Of a DNA stretch of 64,000 bases, positions 28,702 through 38,318 are shown one piece after another (position 1 is the first letter of the stretch; every line of letters starts with the position of its first letter). The stretch covers positions 230,001 to 294,000 of the forward strand of contig NZ_CP043627.1 in NCBI RefSeq assembly GCF_016804325.1, read 5' to 3'. The translations under genes and the position numbers were made by a program. The notes below the pieces were generated by a model. That model did no database searches and was not told where the DNA came from. It saw nothing but the letters and a program-made list of their open reading frames with translations. Source of the stretch: Methylobacterium aquaticum (GTDB taxonomy: Bacteria > Pseudomonadota > Alphaproteobacteria > Rhizobiales > Beijerinckiaceae).

Positions 28702-29601
28702 TTACTTCTTCTCGTCCGCCTTCGGCGCCGTCGCCGGAGCCGCCGGGGCCGCCGCGGTCTTTTCGATCTTGGCGCCCTCGCGCAGCTTGGTGATCAGATC
28801 CTGCTGCGTCTTGCGGGTCAGGTAGGCCTCGACCTGCTCCTTCATCTCGTCGAAGCTCGGCACCGGCTTGGTGCGCTTCTCCTCGACCTTGATGACGTGC
28901 CAGCCGAACTGGGTCTTGACCGGATCGGAGATCTTGCCGGCCTCCATCTTGAACGCCGCATCGGCGAAGGGCGCGACCATCCGCTCCTTGGTGAACCAGC
29001 CGAGATCGCCGCCCTCGGCCTTCGAGCCCGGGTCCTTCGAGGTCTCGGCCGCCACCTTGGCGAAGTCCTCGCCGGCCTTCAGGCGCGCGGCGATCTTCTT
29101 GGCCTCGGCCTCGTTCTCGACGAGGATGTGGCGGGCGTGAACCTCCTCCTCGGGCTTCATCGCCTTGACGGTCTCGTCATAGAGCGCCCGCTCGGCCTGC
29201 GGCGTCACCGCCTTCTTGGCCTCGCGCTCCAGGTACTCGTCGAGGAGGAGCTTGTCGCGGAAGTAGGCGAGCTTGCGGACGAAGTCCGGGTTGTCGGCGA
29301 TCTTGGCCTTCTCGGCTGCTTGGGCGCCGATCTTCAGGTCGACCATGTAGTCGACGAGGAGGCCCTTCTTCTGGGCCTCGTCGACGCCGGGCAGGGACAG
29401 GGCCGGGTCGTCCGCGGCCACCGCGAGGTCGCCGGCGGTGATGGGGGCGCCGTTGACCTTGGCGACGACCGTGTCGGGCGACTGGGCGGGGGCCGGGGTG
29501 GCCGCGGGCGCCGCGGCCGGCGCCTGGGCGAGCGCGGTGCCGGGCAGCATGAGCCCGAGGGCGAGCGCGCCGTTGCGCCAGAAGGGGGAGAGGGTCGGCA
29601 T
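28702..29601 (-). CDS. parvulin-type peptidyl-prolyl cis-trans isomerase, periplasmic
   Basis: This 299-residue protein has a signal peptide (ALALGLMLPGTALA) and a Pro/Ala-rich linker. A SurA/PrsA-like N-terminal chaperone region follows, then a rotamase domain at about residues 150-250 (VHARHILVENEAEAKKIAARL, GGDLGWFTKERMVAPF, TQFGWHVIKVEEKR). The tail is Ala/Pro/Lys-rich. It should help fold outer-membrane or secreted proteins in the periplasm. The ATG at 29601 puts the signal peptide at the N-terminus; the upstream extension is not conserved-looking. Confidence 0.88.
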   Translation of the reverse strand: MPTLSPFWRNGALALGLMLPGTALAQAPAAAPAATPAPAQSPDTVVAKVNGAPITAGDLAVAADDPALSLPGVDEAQKKGLLVDYMVDLKIGAQAAEKAKIADNPDFVRKLAYFRDKLLLDEYLEREAKKAVTPQAERALYDETVKAMKPEEEVHARHILVENEAEAKKIAARLKAGEDFAKVAAETSKDPGSKAEGGDLGWFTKERMVAPFADAAFKMEAGKISDPVKTQFGWHVIKVEEKRTKPVPSFDEMKEQVEAYLTRKTQQDLITKLREGAKIEKTAAAPAAPATAPKADEKK

Positions 29602-29750
29602 GGCGTGATCCTTGGGGCCCGTGCGCGAAGTCGGTCTGAAAGACCGGCGGACAGGTGGCAAAGATCGGCGGACAAGACAAGCGGCGCGCGCGCCGCAGCG
29701 GCAGGGGCGCTCCCCGCGGATCCGACGGTCCGCGGGGATGCCGATCGGGC

Positions 29751-30077
29751 TCAGTAGCCGGTCGAGGCGACCTCGACCCGGTTGCCGCGGCGCGCGAAGG
29801 CCACCGAGGCGGCGGCGCCGTCCTGGGTGCCGGGCACCGAGAAGCTGACGACCTGGTCGGAGGCCAGCGTGGTGATGACCCGCAGCGGGGTCGCGGCACC
29901 GGCCTCCGCCGGCGCCAGGGTGGCGACGACCCGCAGGCCGTCCTTCTCGACGGTGTAGTAGGCCGAGCCGCGCACCGGGCCGAGATCGAGGCTGTGGGAC
30001 TGGCGCGGGTTCAGCTCGGAGGCGCCGGCCGCCGTCGCGAGAACGAGACCGAGCGCGGTGAAGGTGAGGAATCGCAT
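29751..30077 (-). CDS. small secreted hypothetical protein
   Basis: This 108-residue protein has a clear signal peptide (MRFLTFTALGLVLATAAGAS). The mature part is beta-rich and contains SAYYTVEKDGLRVVATL and VAFARRGNRVEVASTGY. I do not recognise a family. It is 149 bases upstream of the parvulin gene on the same strand and could share its export-related context. Confidence 0.7.
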   Translation of the reverse strand: MRFLTFTALGLVLATAAGASELNPRQSHSLDLGPVRGSAYYTVEKDGLRVVATLAPAEAGAATPLRVITTLASDQVVSFSVPGTQDGAAASVAFARRGNRVEVASTGY

Positions 30078-30387
30078 CGGTGGTCCAGGTTTTCTGTCCG
30101 GCGCGGGAAGCGCATCCGGAAAGCCGGGATCTGCCGGGAGACCGCAGTAGAACACCCGTTATGATGCGGCGCAATAGAAACATATTGCATTGCACCATAG
30201 TCCATGCACGCCCTCGCGCCCGCCCTCATGCCCGTCATGGGCGACCTCGTACGGGGGGGTCGTGGCCCTCCCCGGACAACCCTGCGACGGGAGCCTCCCG
30301 TGACCTGCGGACCGCCCCGCCCTACCTGTGACGGGCCACTGGCCGATCCGCGCCGCCCGCCGTCGCCGACCCGGAACCTGGACGTTC

Positions 30388-33129
30388 ATGAGCACCTATC
30401 GCTTCGACAGGCTCCTCAGCCCCCGCTCCGTGGCGCTCGTCGGCGCGAGCGCGCGGCCGAACGCGTTCGGCGCCGCGATCCTGCGCAACCTGCGCGAGGC
30501 GGGCTTTGCCGGCCCGATCTGGCCGGTGAACCCGCGCCACGACAGCGTCGACGGCGTGCAGGCCTTCGCCGACCTCGCCGATCTGCCCGAGCCCGCCGAC
30601 CTCGTGGTGATCGTCACGCCGCCCGAGACCGTGCCGGAGGTGGTGGAGGCGGCAGGCCGCCGGGGCTGCGGCGCGGCCGTCATCATCACCACCGGCCTCG
30701 GCAGCGGGCCGGATTCACTGGCGGAGGCCGCGCGGGCGGCGGCGCGGCGGCATTCCCTTCGCCTCGTCGGGCCCGACAGCATGGGGCTCGCGGTGCCGCA
30801 TGCGGCCCTCAATGCCAGCCTGCTCGCCCGGGCGCCGCTTCCCGGCGACCTCGCGCTGATCTCGCAGTCGCGCACGGTGGCGGCGGGCATCGTCGCCTGG
30901 GCGCAAGCGCGCGGCACCGGCTTCTCGGGCATCGTGTCGCTCGGTAACGCGATCGACGTCGACATCGCCGATTGCCTCGACCACTTCGCCACCTGCATCC
31001 GCACCCGGGCGATCCTGCTCTCGATCGACAGCGTGGCCGACGCGCCGAAATTCATGTCGGCGGCGCGGGCCGCGGCGCGGGCGAAGCCCGTGGTGGTCCT
31101 GCGCTCCGGCCGGCACGACACGGCGCGATCGATCGACGGCCGGGCCGCCACCCATACGGGCATCCTCGCCCGCAAGGATGCGGTCTACGACGCCGCCTTC
31201 CGGCGGGCGGGCCTCCTGCGGGTGCAGGACCTCGACGAGATGTTCTCGGCGGTCGAGACGCTGGGGCGCCAGCGCCCCTTCCCGGGCCGGCGCCTCGCCA
31301 TCCTGGCCAATGGCCGCGGCGTCGGCGCGATCGCGGTCGACCGGCTGATGGATCTCGGCGGCACCCTGGCGGGCCTGTCGGACGAGACCCGGACGCGGCT
31401 CGCCGCAGGAGTGCCGGGGACGCGCCCGGAGGCTTGGCGCAACCCGGTCGATATCGGCGCCGATGCCGACGGGCCGCGCTACGCCGCCGCCCTGGAGGCG
31501 CTGATCGCCGATCGCGACAACGACGCCGTGCTCGTCATCAACGTGCCCACGGCCCTGTCGGGCGGCGCCGCGGTGGCGGAGGCGATCGTCGAGGCGGTGA
31601 AGCACGGCCGCAAGGAGAGCTTTCGCGCCCGCCCGGTCTTTGCCGTCACCGTCGGCGACGAGGCGGCCGGCGAGATCCTGAGCCAGGCCGGCATCCCGCG
31701 CTTCGCCACCGATGCCGACGCGGTCGAGGGCTTCACCCACCTGGTGCGCTACCGCGAGGCGCAGGACGACCTCACCACCACCCCGGCGATGCTTCCCGCC
31801 GACCTGGTGCCGGATGCCGGCGCGGCCCGGATGATCGTCGATGGCGTGCTGGCCGAGGGGCGGACCTGGCTCGACCCGCGCGAGATGACGGACCTTCTCG
31901 CCGCCTACGGTATCCCGGCCCAGCCGGTGACCCTCGCCGCCGACGCGGACGCGGCCGCCGAGGCCGCCTGGCCGATCATCGCGGCGGGCGGCACGGTGGC
32001 GCTCAAGCTCGCCTCGCCGGACGTGCTGCACAAATCCGATGTCGGCGGCGTGCGGCTGGGGCTGACAAGCGAGGCGGCGGTGCGGGAGGCGGCGGCCGAG
32101 ATCCTGGCGCGGGTGGCGCAGGAGCGGCCCGGAACCCGGGTCACCGGCTTCGTCGTCCAGGCGATGCTGCGCCGGACGCAAGGCCGCGAACTGATCGCCG
32201 GCCTCGTCGACGACCCGGTCTTCGGCCCCGTGGTGGTGTTCGGCCGCGGCGGCACCGCCGTCGAGGTGATCGACGACCGGGCGCTGGCGCTCCCGCCCCT
32301 CGACCGGCGGCTCGCCGCCGACCTCATCGGCCGGACCCGGGTGGCGCGCCGGCTCAAGGCCTATCGCGACGTGGCGGCGGCGGATGAGGCCGCGGTCGCC
32401 CTGGTGCTGGTCAAGCTCGGCCAGCTCGCCGCCGACCTGCCGGAACTGCGCGAGCTCGACATCAACCCGCTGCTGGCCGACCGCGACGGCGTCATCGCGC
32501 TCGATGCCCGCGCGGCGGTCGCCCCCCTGCCGCCGGAGCGGCGGCGGGATGCGGGAGCCGGCCCGAGCCATGCGCGCTTCGCCGTGCGGCCCTATCCGGG
32601 CGCCTGGGAGCGCCGCATCACCCTCGACGACCAGAACATCCTGGTGCGGCCGGTGCGCGCCGAGGACGAGGGGCTGTTCGAGGCCTTCTTCCGCCAAGTC
32701 AGCGCCGAGGACCTGCGCCTGCGCTTCTTCGCGCCGGTGCGCGACTTCAGCCACGCCTTCCTCGCGCGCCTGACCCAGCTCGACTACGCCCGCGCCATCG
32801 CCTTCGTGGCGATCGAGGAGGCGACCGGCACGATGATGGGGGCGGTGCGCCTGCACGCCGATGCCAACCACGAGACCGGGGAATACGCGATCCTGGTCCG
32901 CTCCGACCTCAAGGGCCTCGGCCTCGGCTGGTCGCTGATGGGGCTGATGCTCGACTGGGCCCGGGCCGAGGGCCTTCGCCACGTCGAGGGCCAGGTCTTG
33001 CGCGAGAACACCACCATGCTGGCGATGTGCCGCAAGCTCGGCTTTACGGTAAGGACGGACCCCTCCGACCCCGACCTGATGCTGGTGCGGCGCGCCCTGA
33101 CGGAGGAGAGTGCCGGCCCCGCAACCTGA
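30388..33129 (+). CDS. bifunctional acyl-CoA synthetase (NDP-forming)/GNAT acetyltransferase, Pat-like
   Basis: This 913-residue multidomain protein has a CoA-binding domain (YRFDRLLSPRSVALVGASARP, residues 3 to about 135) and succinyl-CoA-ligase-like domains to about 460. An ATP-grasp domain (about 480-700; VALKLASPDVLHKSDVGGVRLG) and a C-terminal GNAT domain (about 745-913; NILVRPVRAEDEGLFEAFF, LGLGWSLMGLMLDWA) follow. This is the Pat/YfiQ architecture, in which protein lysine acetyltransferases silence acyl-CoA synthetases. Enterobacterial Pat has lost synthetase activity; whether this one keeps it depends on its catalytic histidine, which I did not confirm. ATG 30388 begins where the family does. 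Confidence 0.85.
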   Translation: MSTYRFDRLLSPRSVALVGASARPNAFGAAILRNLREAGFAGPIWPVNPRHDSVDGVQAFADLADLPEPADLVVIVTPPETVPEVVEAAGRRGCGAAVIITTGLGSGPDSLAEAARAAARRHSLRLVGPDSMGLAVPHAALNASLLARAPLPGDLALISQSRTVAAGIVAWAQARGTGFSGIVSLGNAIDVDIADCLDHFATCIRTRAILLSIDSVADAPKFMSAARAAARAKPVVVLRSGRHDTARSIDGRAATHTGILARKDAVYDAAFRRAGLLRVQDLDEMFSAVETLGRQRPFPGRRLAILANGRGVGAIAVDRLMDLGGTLAGLSDETRTRLAAGVPGTRPEAWRNPVDIGADADGPRYAAALEALIADRDNDAVLVINVPTALSGGAAVAEAIVEAVKHGRKESFRARPVFAVTVGDEAAGEILSQAGIPRFATDADAVEGFTHLVRYREAQDDLTTTPAMLPADLVPDAGAARMIVDGVLAEGRTWLDPREMTDLLAAYGIPAQPVTLAADADAAAEAAWPIIAAGGTVALKLASPDVLHKSDVGGVRLGLTSEAAVREAAAEILARVAQERPGTRVTGFVVQAMLRRTQGRELIAGLVDDPVFGPVVVFGRGGTAVEVIDDRALALPPLDRRLAADLIGRTRVARRLKAYRDVAAADEAAVALVLVKLGQLAADLPELRELDINPLLADRDGVIALDARAAVAPLPPERRRDAGAGPSHARFAVRPYPGAWERRITLDDQNILVRPVRAEDEGLFEAFFRQVSAEDLRLRFFAPVRDFSHAFLARLTQLDYARAIAFVAIEEATGTMMGAVRLHADANHETGEYAILVRSDLKGLGLGWSLMGLMLDWARAEGLRHVEGQVLRENTTMLAMCRKLGFTVRTDPSDPDLMLVRRALTEESAGPAT

Positions 33130-33799
33130 CACCCCCCTCCCGATGCGCGACACCCCTCCCCTCGACATCGCCGGCGGCCTGCTGCTCACCGCCGCCGCCG
33201 GCTACGTCGATGCCGTCGGCTTCCTGCGGCTCGACGGGCTCTACACCTCGTTCATGAGCGGCAACTCGACCCAGTTCGCGGTCTCGCTGTCCCAGGCCGG
33301 CCACCCGGTCGCCTGGGAGATCGCTCTCCTCTTCGCGTGCTTCCTCATCGGGGGCTTCTGCGGCAGCCTGGTCTCGCTGCGGATGCCCGGGCGCTGGGGG
33401 CCGGCGGCCGTGCTCGGCGTCGAGGCCGCGCTCCTGGTCGTCGCGCTGTCCCTCGCCTTCGGCCCGGCGCAGGGTCCGGTGGCGCCGCTGCTCGCCGCCG
33501 CCATGGGGGCGCAGAACGCGGCCTTGCGCCGGAGCGCGGGCTTCCGCCCCGGCGTCACCTTCGTGACCGGCACCTTGTTCAGCCTCAGCCACACCCTGGC
33601 CCAGGCCGCGACGCGGATCGGCCCGGCCCTCGGCTGGGTGCCGGATGCCTGCACCTGGCTGGCGCTGGTCGGCGGCGCCGTCGTCGGGGGCTTCGTTTAT
33701 CGCGGCTACGGGCTCGAGGCGCTGGTGATCCCGGTGATCGGGGTCGGGCTGGTGCTGGCGCTCGCGGTCGGGCGGGCGGTGCGGATGGAGGCGGCGTGA
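33110..33799 (+). CDS. YoaK/DUF1275-family membrane protein
   Basis: This 229-residue protein has about six membrane segments and the DUF1275 landmarks AAGYVDAVGFLRLDGLYTSFMSGNSTQ at the start and GAQNAALRR and FVTGTLFSLS later. It may be an integral-membrane transporter of unknown substrate. The GTG at 33110 has GGAGGA just upstream and overlaps the Pat-like gene by 20 bases; the ATG at 33143 lacks a clear ribosome binding site but is also possible. The stop overlaps the following regulator start (GTGA). Confidence 0.8.
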   Translation: MPAPQPDTPLPMRDTPPLDIAGGLLLTAAAGYVDAVGFLRLDGLYTSFMSGNSTQFAVSLSQAGHPVAWEIALLFACFLIGGFCGSLVSLRMPGRWGPAAVLGVEAALLVVALSLAFGPAQGPVAPLLAAAMGAQNAALRRSAGFRPGVTFVTGTLFSLSHTLAQAATRIGPALGWVPDACTWLALVGGAVVGGFVYRGYGLEALVIPVIGVGLVLALAVGRAVRMEAA

Positions 33800-34656
33800 G
33801 CGAGGGTGCGAAGGGTGCGCCGCCCCGCGACTTTCTCCATCTCCGGCGCGACGCGGCGAGCGGCATCGAGGCGGTGACGGCGCGGTTCCTCGGCCATGCC
33901 TACGACATGCACCACCACGACGAGTGGCTGGTCGGGGTGACGCATGAGGGCATCCAGGATTTCTACTGCCGCGGCGCGCGCCGGCAGAGCGTCGCCGGGC
34001 GGGTGATTCTGATCGAGCCCGGCGAGCGCCATGACGGCCAGGCGTTGCGGGAGCCGGGCTTCCGCTACAGCATGCTGTACCTGCCGCAAGACTGGCTGCG
34101 CGGCCGGATGGGCGGCAGCGACGCCGGAATCGGCTTTCGTCGCACGCTCGCCGACGACCGGCATCTCGGCGGCGCCATCGCCCGGGCCTGCCGCGCGGTC
34201 TTCGGCACCGACTCTCCGCTGGCGACCGATGCCGTCCTGGACGATCTCGCCGGGCACCTGCGCCGCCATCTCGGTGCCGGGGCCGCCCCGCCCCCGCCCG
34301 ACGGCGATCCGGTGATCGCCGAGCGGGCGATGGACTTCATCCGCGCGCATGCCGCGGCGACCTTCGGCCTCGACGCCCTCGCGCAGGCCGCCGGCGCCGC
34401 GGACCGGTTCCAGCTCGCCCGCGCCTTCCGGCGGCGCTTCGGCACCTCGCCGCATGCCTGCCTGGTCGAGATCCGCCTCGCCCGGGCCCGGGCGCTCCTG
34501 CGCGCCGGAACGCCGCCGGCCGAGGCCGCGGCCGCCGCCGGCTTCTCCGACCAGAGTCATCTCGGCCGCTGGTTTCGCCGTGCCTACGGCCTCACGCCGT
34601 CGGTCTACCGGAGCGGGCGCACGAACGTTCCAGACGCCGTCCCCACCCTCGGCTAG
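33796..34656 (+). CDS. AraC-family transcriptional regulator
   Basis: This 286-residue protein has an N-terminal cupin-type sensor (about residues 10-110; HAYDMHHHDEWLVGVTHEGIQDFYCRG) and a C-terminal AraC double helix-turn-helix (FRRRFGTSPHACLVEIRLARARALL, AAAAGFSDQSHLGRWFRRAYG). The GTG start overlaps the DUF1275 stop. A DUF2000 gene follows 32 bases later, so the regulator probably controls its two neighbours. Confidence 0.83.
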   Translation: MSEGAKGAPPRDFLHLRRDAASGIEAVTARFLGHAYDMHHHDEWLVGVTHEGIQDFYCRGARRQSVAGRVILIEPGERHDGQALREPGFRYSMLYLPQDWLRGRMGGSDAGIGFRRTLADDRHLGGAIARACRAVFGTDSPLATDAVLDDLAGHLRRHLGAGAAPPPPDGDPVIAERAMDFIRAHAAATFGLDALAQAAGAADRFQLARAFRRRFGTSPHACLVEIRLARARALLRAGTPPAEAAAAAGFSDQSHLGRWFRRAYGLTPSVYRSGRTNVPDAVPTLG

Positions 34657-34688
34657 CCCTGCCCGCCATCACCCGCAGGGAGAGCCCG

Positions 34689-35096
34689 ATGTTCGACACC
34701 AAGGTGGCCATCCTGGTCCGCGACGACCTGGCCGTGTGGCAGAAGCTCAACGTGACCGCCTTCCTGGCGACCGGGATCGCCGGCGCCGTGCCCGAGGCGA
34801 TGGGCGAGCCATACAGGGACGCCGCGGGCCGCTGCCACGCTCGCCTGCTCGGCCAGCCGATCCTCGTCTTCGCCGCCGACGCCGAGATGCTCCGGCGGGC
34901 TTGGCAGCAGGCGATCCAGCGCGACCTCATCCGCAGCGCCTATGTCCGGGCAATGTTCGAGACCGGGCACGACGCCGCCAACCGCGAGGTGTTCGCCCGT
35001 GAGCCCGCCGACGCGCCGGACCTCGTCGGCCTCGCCCTCCACGGTCCGAAGAAGGATGTCGACAAGGCGACGAAGGGGGCGGTGTTGCATCCGTGA
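34689..35096 (+). CDS. DUF2000-family protein
   Basis: This 135-residue single-domain protein matches DUF2000: it starts FDTKVAILVRDDLAVWQKLNVTAFLATG and has GEPYRDAAGRCHARLLGQPILVFAAD in the middle. The family fold resembles peptidyl-tRNA hydrolase II, but no activity is established to my knowledge. GGGAGAGC lies just before the ATG. Adjacency to an AraC regulator suggests an inducible, unknown role. Confidence 0.8.
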   Translation: MFDTKVAILVRDDLAVWQKLNVTAFLATGIAGAVPEAMGEPYRDAAGRCHARLLGQPILVFAADAEMLRRAWQQAIQRDLIRSAYVRAMFETGHDAANREVFAREPADAPDLVGLALHGPKKDVDKATKGAVLHP

Positions 35097-35291
35097 CGGT
35101 TCGGGCTGCCCGGTCCGAGGAGCGGCGTCTCCCTTGTCCCTTTTCCTTGTCCCGTGCGGGCAGGGAATCTCGGAACGCCCGTCCCCGCCCCCGGGCGGCG
35201 GCGATCGCTAAAATGCGAGAGAATTTCCGAACGGGGCGGCCAGTCCTCTCCGGCTAACGTCCCGGCCTGTCATCCGGGAGGAGCTGACGAC

Positions 35292-35507
35292 ATGGCACCC
35301 CAAGGACATCGCCAAGGCACACTTCTCACCCGCGCGGAGGCCGTGGTCGCCCGCGCGTTCCGCGTCGCCGCGGAGCACCAGGCGACCCTGGCCGAGGCCC
35401 GCTCCGCCGCGCAGCCCCTGCGCGAGGCGGCGGCGCGGCAGAGCGGGGGCGTGCCGCACGCCCCCGAGGCGGACAGGGCGCGCAAGGGCCAGCCTGAGCC
35501 GATTTGA
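35292..35507 (+). CDS. small hypothetical protein
   Basis: This 71-residue basic helical protein begins at an ATG preceded by GGGAGGAGCTGACGAC, a good ribosome binding site. It contains LLTRAEAVVARAFRVAAEHQATLAEARSA-type alanine/arginine helices and a Gly/Pro-rich tail. I recognise no family. The longer frame upstream has no support. Confidence 0.5.
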   Translation: MAPQGHRQGTLLTRAEAVVARAFRVAAEHQATLAEARSAAQPLREAAARQSGGVPHAPEADRARKGQPEPI

Positions 35508-35583
35508 CCCGCTGGCCCCTCGTCGCCGGCATGCTAGCCTGCCCCCTTCGCCCGTCCCCGACGGGACCAGCGGGAAGCAGGGC

Positions 35584-38211
35584 ATGATGAAGGCCGAGCC
35601 GGACAGCGCGCAACGCAGCCCCGCCCCGGAGGGCCGGGCCGATCCGGTGCGCGCCGGGCTCGATCGGCTGGTGGTGCGGGCCGGGCGGGTCACCCTGTGG
35701 GAGCAGGCCTGGCCGATCCTGTGGCGCGGCCTCGCCGTCCTGCTGGTGTTCCTCGCCGTCTCGTGGCTCGGGCTGTGGCTCGATGCCGGGCCGGCCTGGC
35801 GCATGGCCGGGGTGGCCCTCTTCGGCCTCGCCCTCCTCGCCGCGCTGCTGCCGCTCGTGCGGCTGCGCCGGATCGCCCGGAATCAGGCGCTGGCCCGGAT
35901 CGACCGCGATGCGGGCCTCAGCCACCGCCCGGCCCGGACGCTCGAGGACAATCTGGCGCTCGGCCAGGACGATCCCGGCACCCGCGCGCTCTGGGCCCTG
36001 CACCGGAGCCGCGCCGCCGCGACCCTGGCGCGGCTGAAGGTCTCCGGCCCGCGGCCCGGGATGGCCCGGCGCGATCCCTTCGCGCTGCGTGCCGGCGCGA
36101 TCTTGGCCGCCGCCGCCGCCGCCTTCGTGGCGGGGCCGGAGGCCGGCGAGCGCCTGCGCGCGGCCTTCGACTGGCGCGGGCCGGTCGCGGCCGCGCCGTC
36201 GTTCCGGGTCGACGGCTGGATCGACCCGCCGCTCTACACCCGGACGCCGCCGCTCATCGTCACCCTGGCGGAGGCGGGCCAGCGCCTGCGGGCGCCGGTG
36301 AACTCGACGCTGGTGGTGCGCATCGCCGGGGCCGGCGACGCGACGGTGACGCCGGGCGCCGGCCTCAAGGCCCTGCCCGCCTCCGCTCCGGCCCGGCCCG
36401 ACCTGCGCGAGGAGCGCTTCACCCTCACCGGCGGCACTGCCGAGGTGGCGGTGCAGACGGGCTTTGCCAGCACCCACCGCCTGACCATCGAGACCATCCC
36501 CGACCGGCCGCCGGAGATCGCCTTCGCGGGCCAGCCGGAAACCAACGGGCGCGGCACCTTCACCCTCGCCTACCGGGCCAAGGACGATTACGGCATCGCC
36601 TCGGCGGAAGGGCTCGTCGAGCCGCAGACGAAGGGGCGCAGCCTGGTGCCGCCGCCGCGCCTCGCCTTGAGCCTGCCGGCCGACGCGCAGGGGACCAGCG
36701 ACACCCGCACGCTGATCGACCTCACCGACAACCCGTGGGCCGGCGCCAAGGTGCTGCTGACCCTGGTGGCGAAGGACGAGGCCGGCCAGGAGGGGCGCTC
36801 CGCCCCCCTCGCCATGACCCTGCCGGGGCGGTTCTTCACCAAGCCGCTGGCACGCTCCCTCGCCGAGGAGCGCCGCCGCCTCGTCCTCGATCCGGACGGC
36901 AGCCGGGCCCGGGTCGAGACCTCCCTCGACGCGCTCCTGATCGCGCCCGAGCGGTTCACGCCGCAATGGGGCGTCTTCCTCGGCCTCCGGGAGGCGGTGC
37001 AGCGCCTGCGCGCGGCGAAGACCGACGAGGCGCTGACGGAGGTCGCCGACCTCCTCTGGACCATGGCTTTGCAGATCGAGGAGGGCGACCTCTCGGATGC
37101 CGAGAAGGCCCTCCGCGCCGCCCAGGAGCGGCTCAAGGACGCGATGGAGCGCGGCGCCTCCGACCAGGAGATCGCCAAGCTCACCGAGGATCTGCGCCAG
37201 GCGATGGACCGCTTCCTGAAGGAATTCGCCCAGCGCCAGCAGCAGAACCCGCAGAATCCCGGACAGCCGAACCAGCAGGCCGACCGCACGGTGACGCCGG
37301 ACGACCTCTCCAAGATGCTCGACCAGATGCAGGAGGCGATGAAGCGCGGCGACGTGGCGGAGGCCCAGCGCCTGCTCGACCAGCTCCGCGGCATCCTGGA
37401 GAACCTGCAGACCGCCCAGCCCAACTCGCGCATGAGCGATCCTGCCGCCCGCGAGATGAACCGCCAGATGCAGGACCTGGAGGCGATGGCGCGCGAGCAG
37501 CAGGGCCTGCGCGACGAGACCTTCCGCCAGGGCCAGGAGCGCCGCTTCGGCAATCGCGGCCAGCCGCAGCAGCCCGGCCAGCAGGGACAGCGCCAGCAGG
37601 GCCAGCGCGGGCAGCAGGGCCCGCGCGGGGGCGAGCCCCAGGGCCAGGATGGCCAGCAGCCCGGCCAGCAGGGCCAGAAGCCGGGAGGCGAGAAGCAGGG
37701 GGGGCTCGGCGACCGCCAGCAGGCCCTGCGACAGCGTCTCGAGGACCTGCAGAAGCGGATGAAGGAACTCGGCATGCAGGGCGAGCAGGGCCTGTCCGAT
37801 GCCGAGCAGGCGATGCGCGAGGCCGAGAACTCCCTCGGCCAGGGCCAGGACGGGTCCGCCGTCGACGCGCAGGGCCGCGCCCTCGAAGGCCTGCAGCGCG
37901 GCGCGCAGGGCATGGCCCAGCAGATGCAGCAGATGGGCCAGGACGGCGAGGGCCAGCAGGCCGACGGGCAGCAGCAGGGCCAGGGCAACCCCAACCAGCC
38001 CGGCCGGCAGGGCGCCCGCGACAACGACCCCCTCGGCCGCCCGACCCGCAACCGCGACTTCTCCGACGGCCGCGTGCGCGTGCCGACCGCCGAGGAATCC
38101 GGCGTCGAGCGGGCCCGGCGCATCCTCGAGGAGCTGCGCCGCAAGCTCGGCGACCCGAGCCGCCCGGCGGAAGAGCTCGATTACTTCGAGCGCCTGCTGC
38201 GGCGGAACTGA
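35584..38211 (+). CDS. TIGR02302/DUF4175-family membrane protein with low-complexity tail
   Basis: This 875-residue protein is typical of alphaproteobacteria. Two transmembrane helices lie near residues 45-95 and a third near 170-185. A beta-rich middle (VDGWIDPPLYTRTPPLIVTLA) is followed by a long helical region, then a Gln/Gly/Pro-rich stretch around residues 660-705 (QQPGQQGQRQQGQRGQQG and onward). A conserved end (FSDGRVRVPTAEESGVERARRILEELRRKLGDPSRP) closes it. Function is unknown; membrane or envelope association is inferred. It may start at 35584 or one codon later. Confidence 0.82.
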   Translation: MMKAEPDSAQRSPAPEGRADPVRAGLDRLVVRAGRVTLWEQAWPILWRGLAVLLVFLAVSWLGLWLDAGPAWRMAGVALFGLALLAALLPLVRLRRIARNQALARIDRDAGLSHRPARTLEDNLALGQDDPGTRALWALHRSRAAATLARLKVSGPRPGMARRDPFALRAGAILAAAAAAFVAGPEAGERLRAAFDWRGPVAAAPSFRVDGWIDPPLYTRTPPLIVTLAEAGQRLRAPVNSTLVVRIAGAGDATVTPGAGLKALPASAPARPDLREERFTLTGGTAEVAVQTGFASTHRLTIETIPDRPPEIAFAGQPETNGRGTFTLAYRAKDDYGIASAEGLVEPQTKGRSLVPPPRLALSLPADAQGTSDTRTLIDLTDNPWAGAKVLLTLVAKDEAGQEGRSAPLAMTLPGRFFTKPLARSLAEERRRLVLDPDGSRARVETSLDALLIAPERFTPQWGVFLGLREAVQRLRAAKTDEALTEVADLLWTMALQIEEGDLSDAEKALRAAQERLKDAMERGASDQEIAKLTEDLRQAMDRFLKEFAQRQQQNPQNPGQPNQQADRTVTPDDLSKMLDQMQEAMKRGDVAEAQRLLDQLRGILENLQTAQPNSRMSDPAAREMNRQMQDLEAMAREQQGLRDETFRQGQERRFGNRGQPQQPGQQGQRQQGQRGQQGPRGGEPQGQDGQQPGQQGQKPGGEKQGGLGDRQQALRQRLEDLQKRMKELGMQGEQGLSDAEQAMREAENSLGQGQDGSAVDAQGRALEGLQRGAQGMAQQMQQMGQDGEGQQADGQQQGQGNPNQPGRQGARDNDPLGRPTRNRDFSDGRVRVPTAEESGVERARRILEELRRKLGDPSRPAEELDYFERLLRRN

Positions 38212-38230
38212 ACGAGGAGCCGGAACGAGG

Positions 38231-38268
38231 AAGCGGCTCGGTCCTCCCGGGACCGCGCCGCTTCTTCG
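38231..38268 (+). terminator. terminator after the TIGR02302 gene
   Basis: AAGCGGCTCGGTCC and GGACCGCGCCGCTT pair with one mismatch around a CTCCC loop, followed by CTTCGTG. It sits between convergent genes about 20 bases beyond the stop. Confidence 0.6.
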
Positions 38269-38318
38269 TGTGATCGTTCCAGGAAGCGAAAGGGAGCCGC
38301 CGCGGCGGCCCCGTAGGC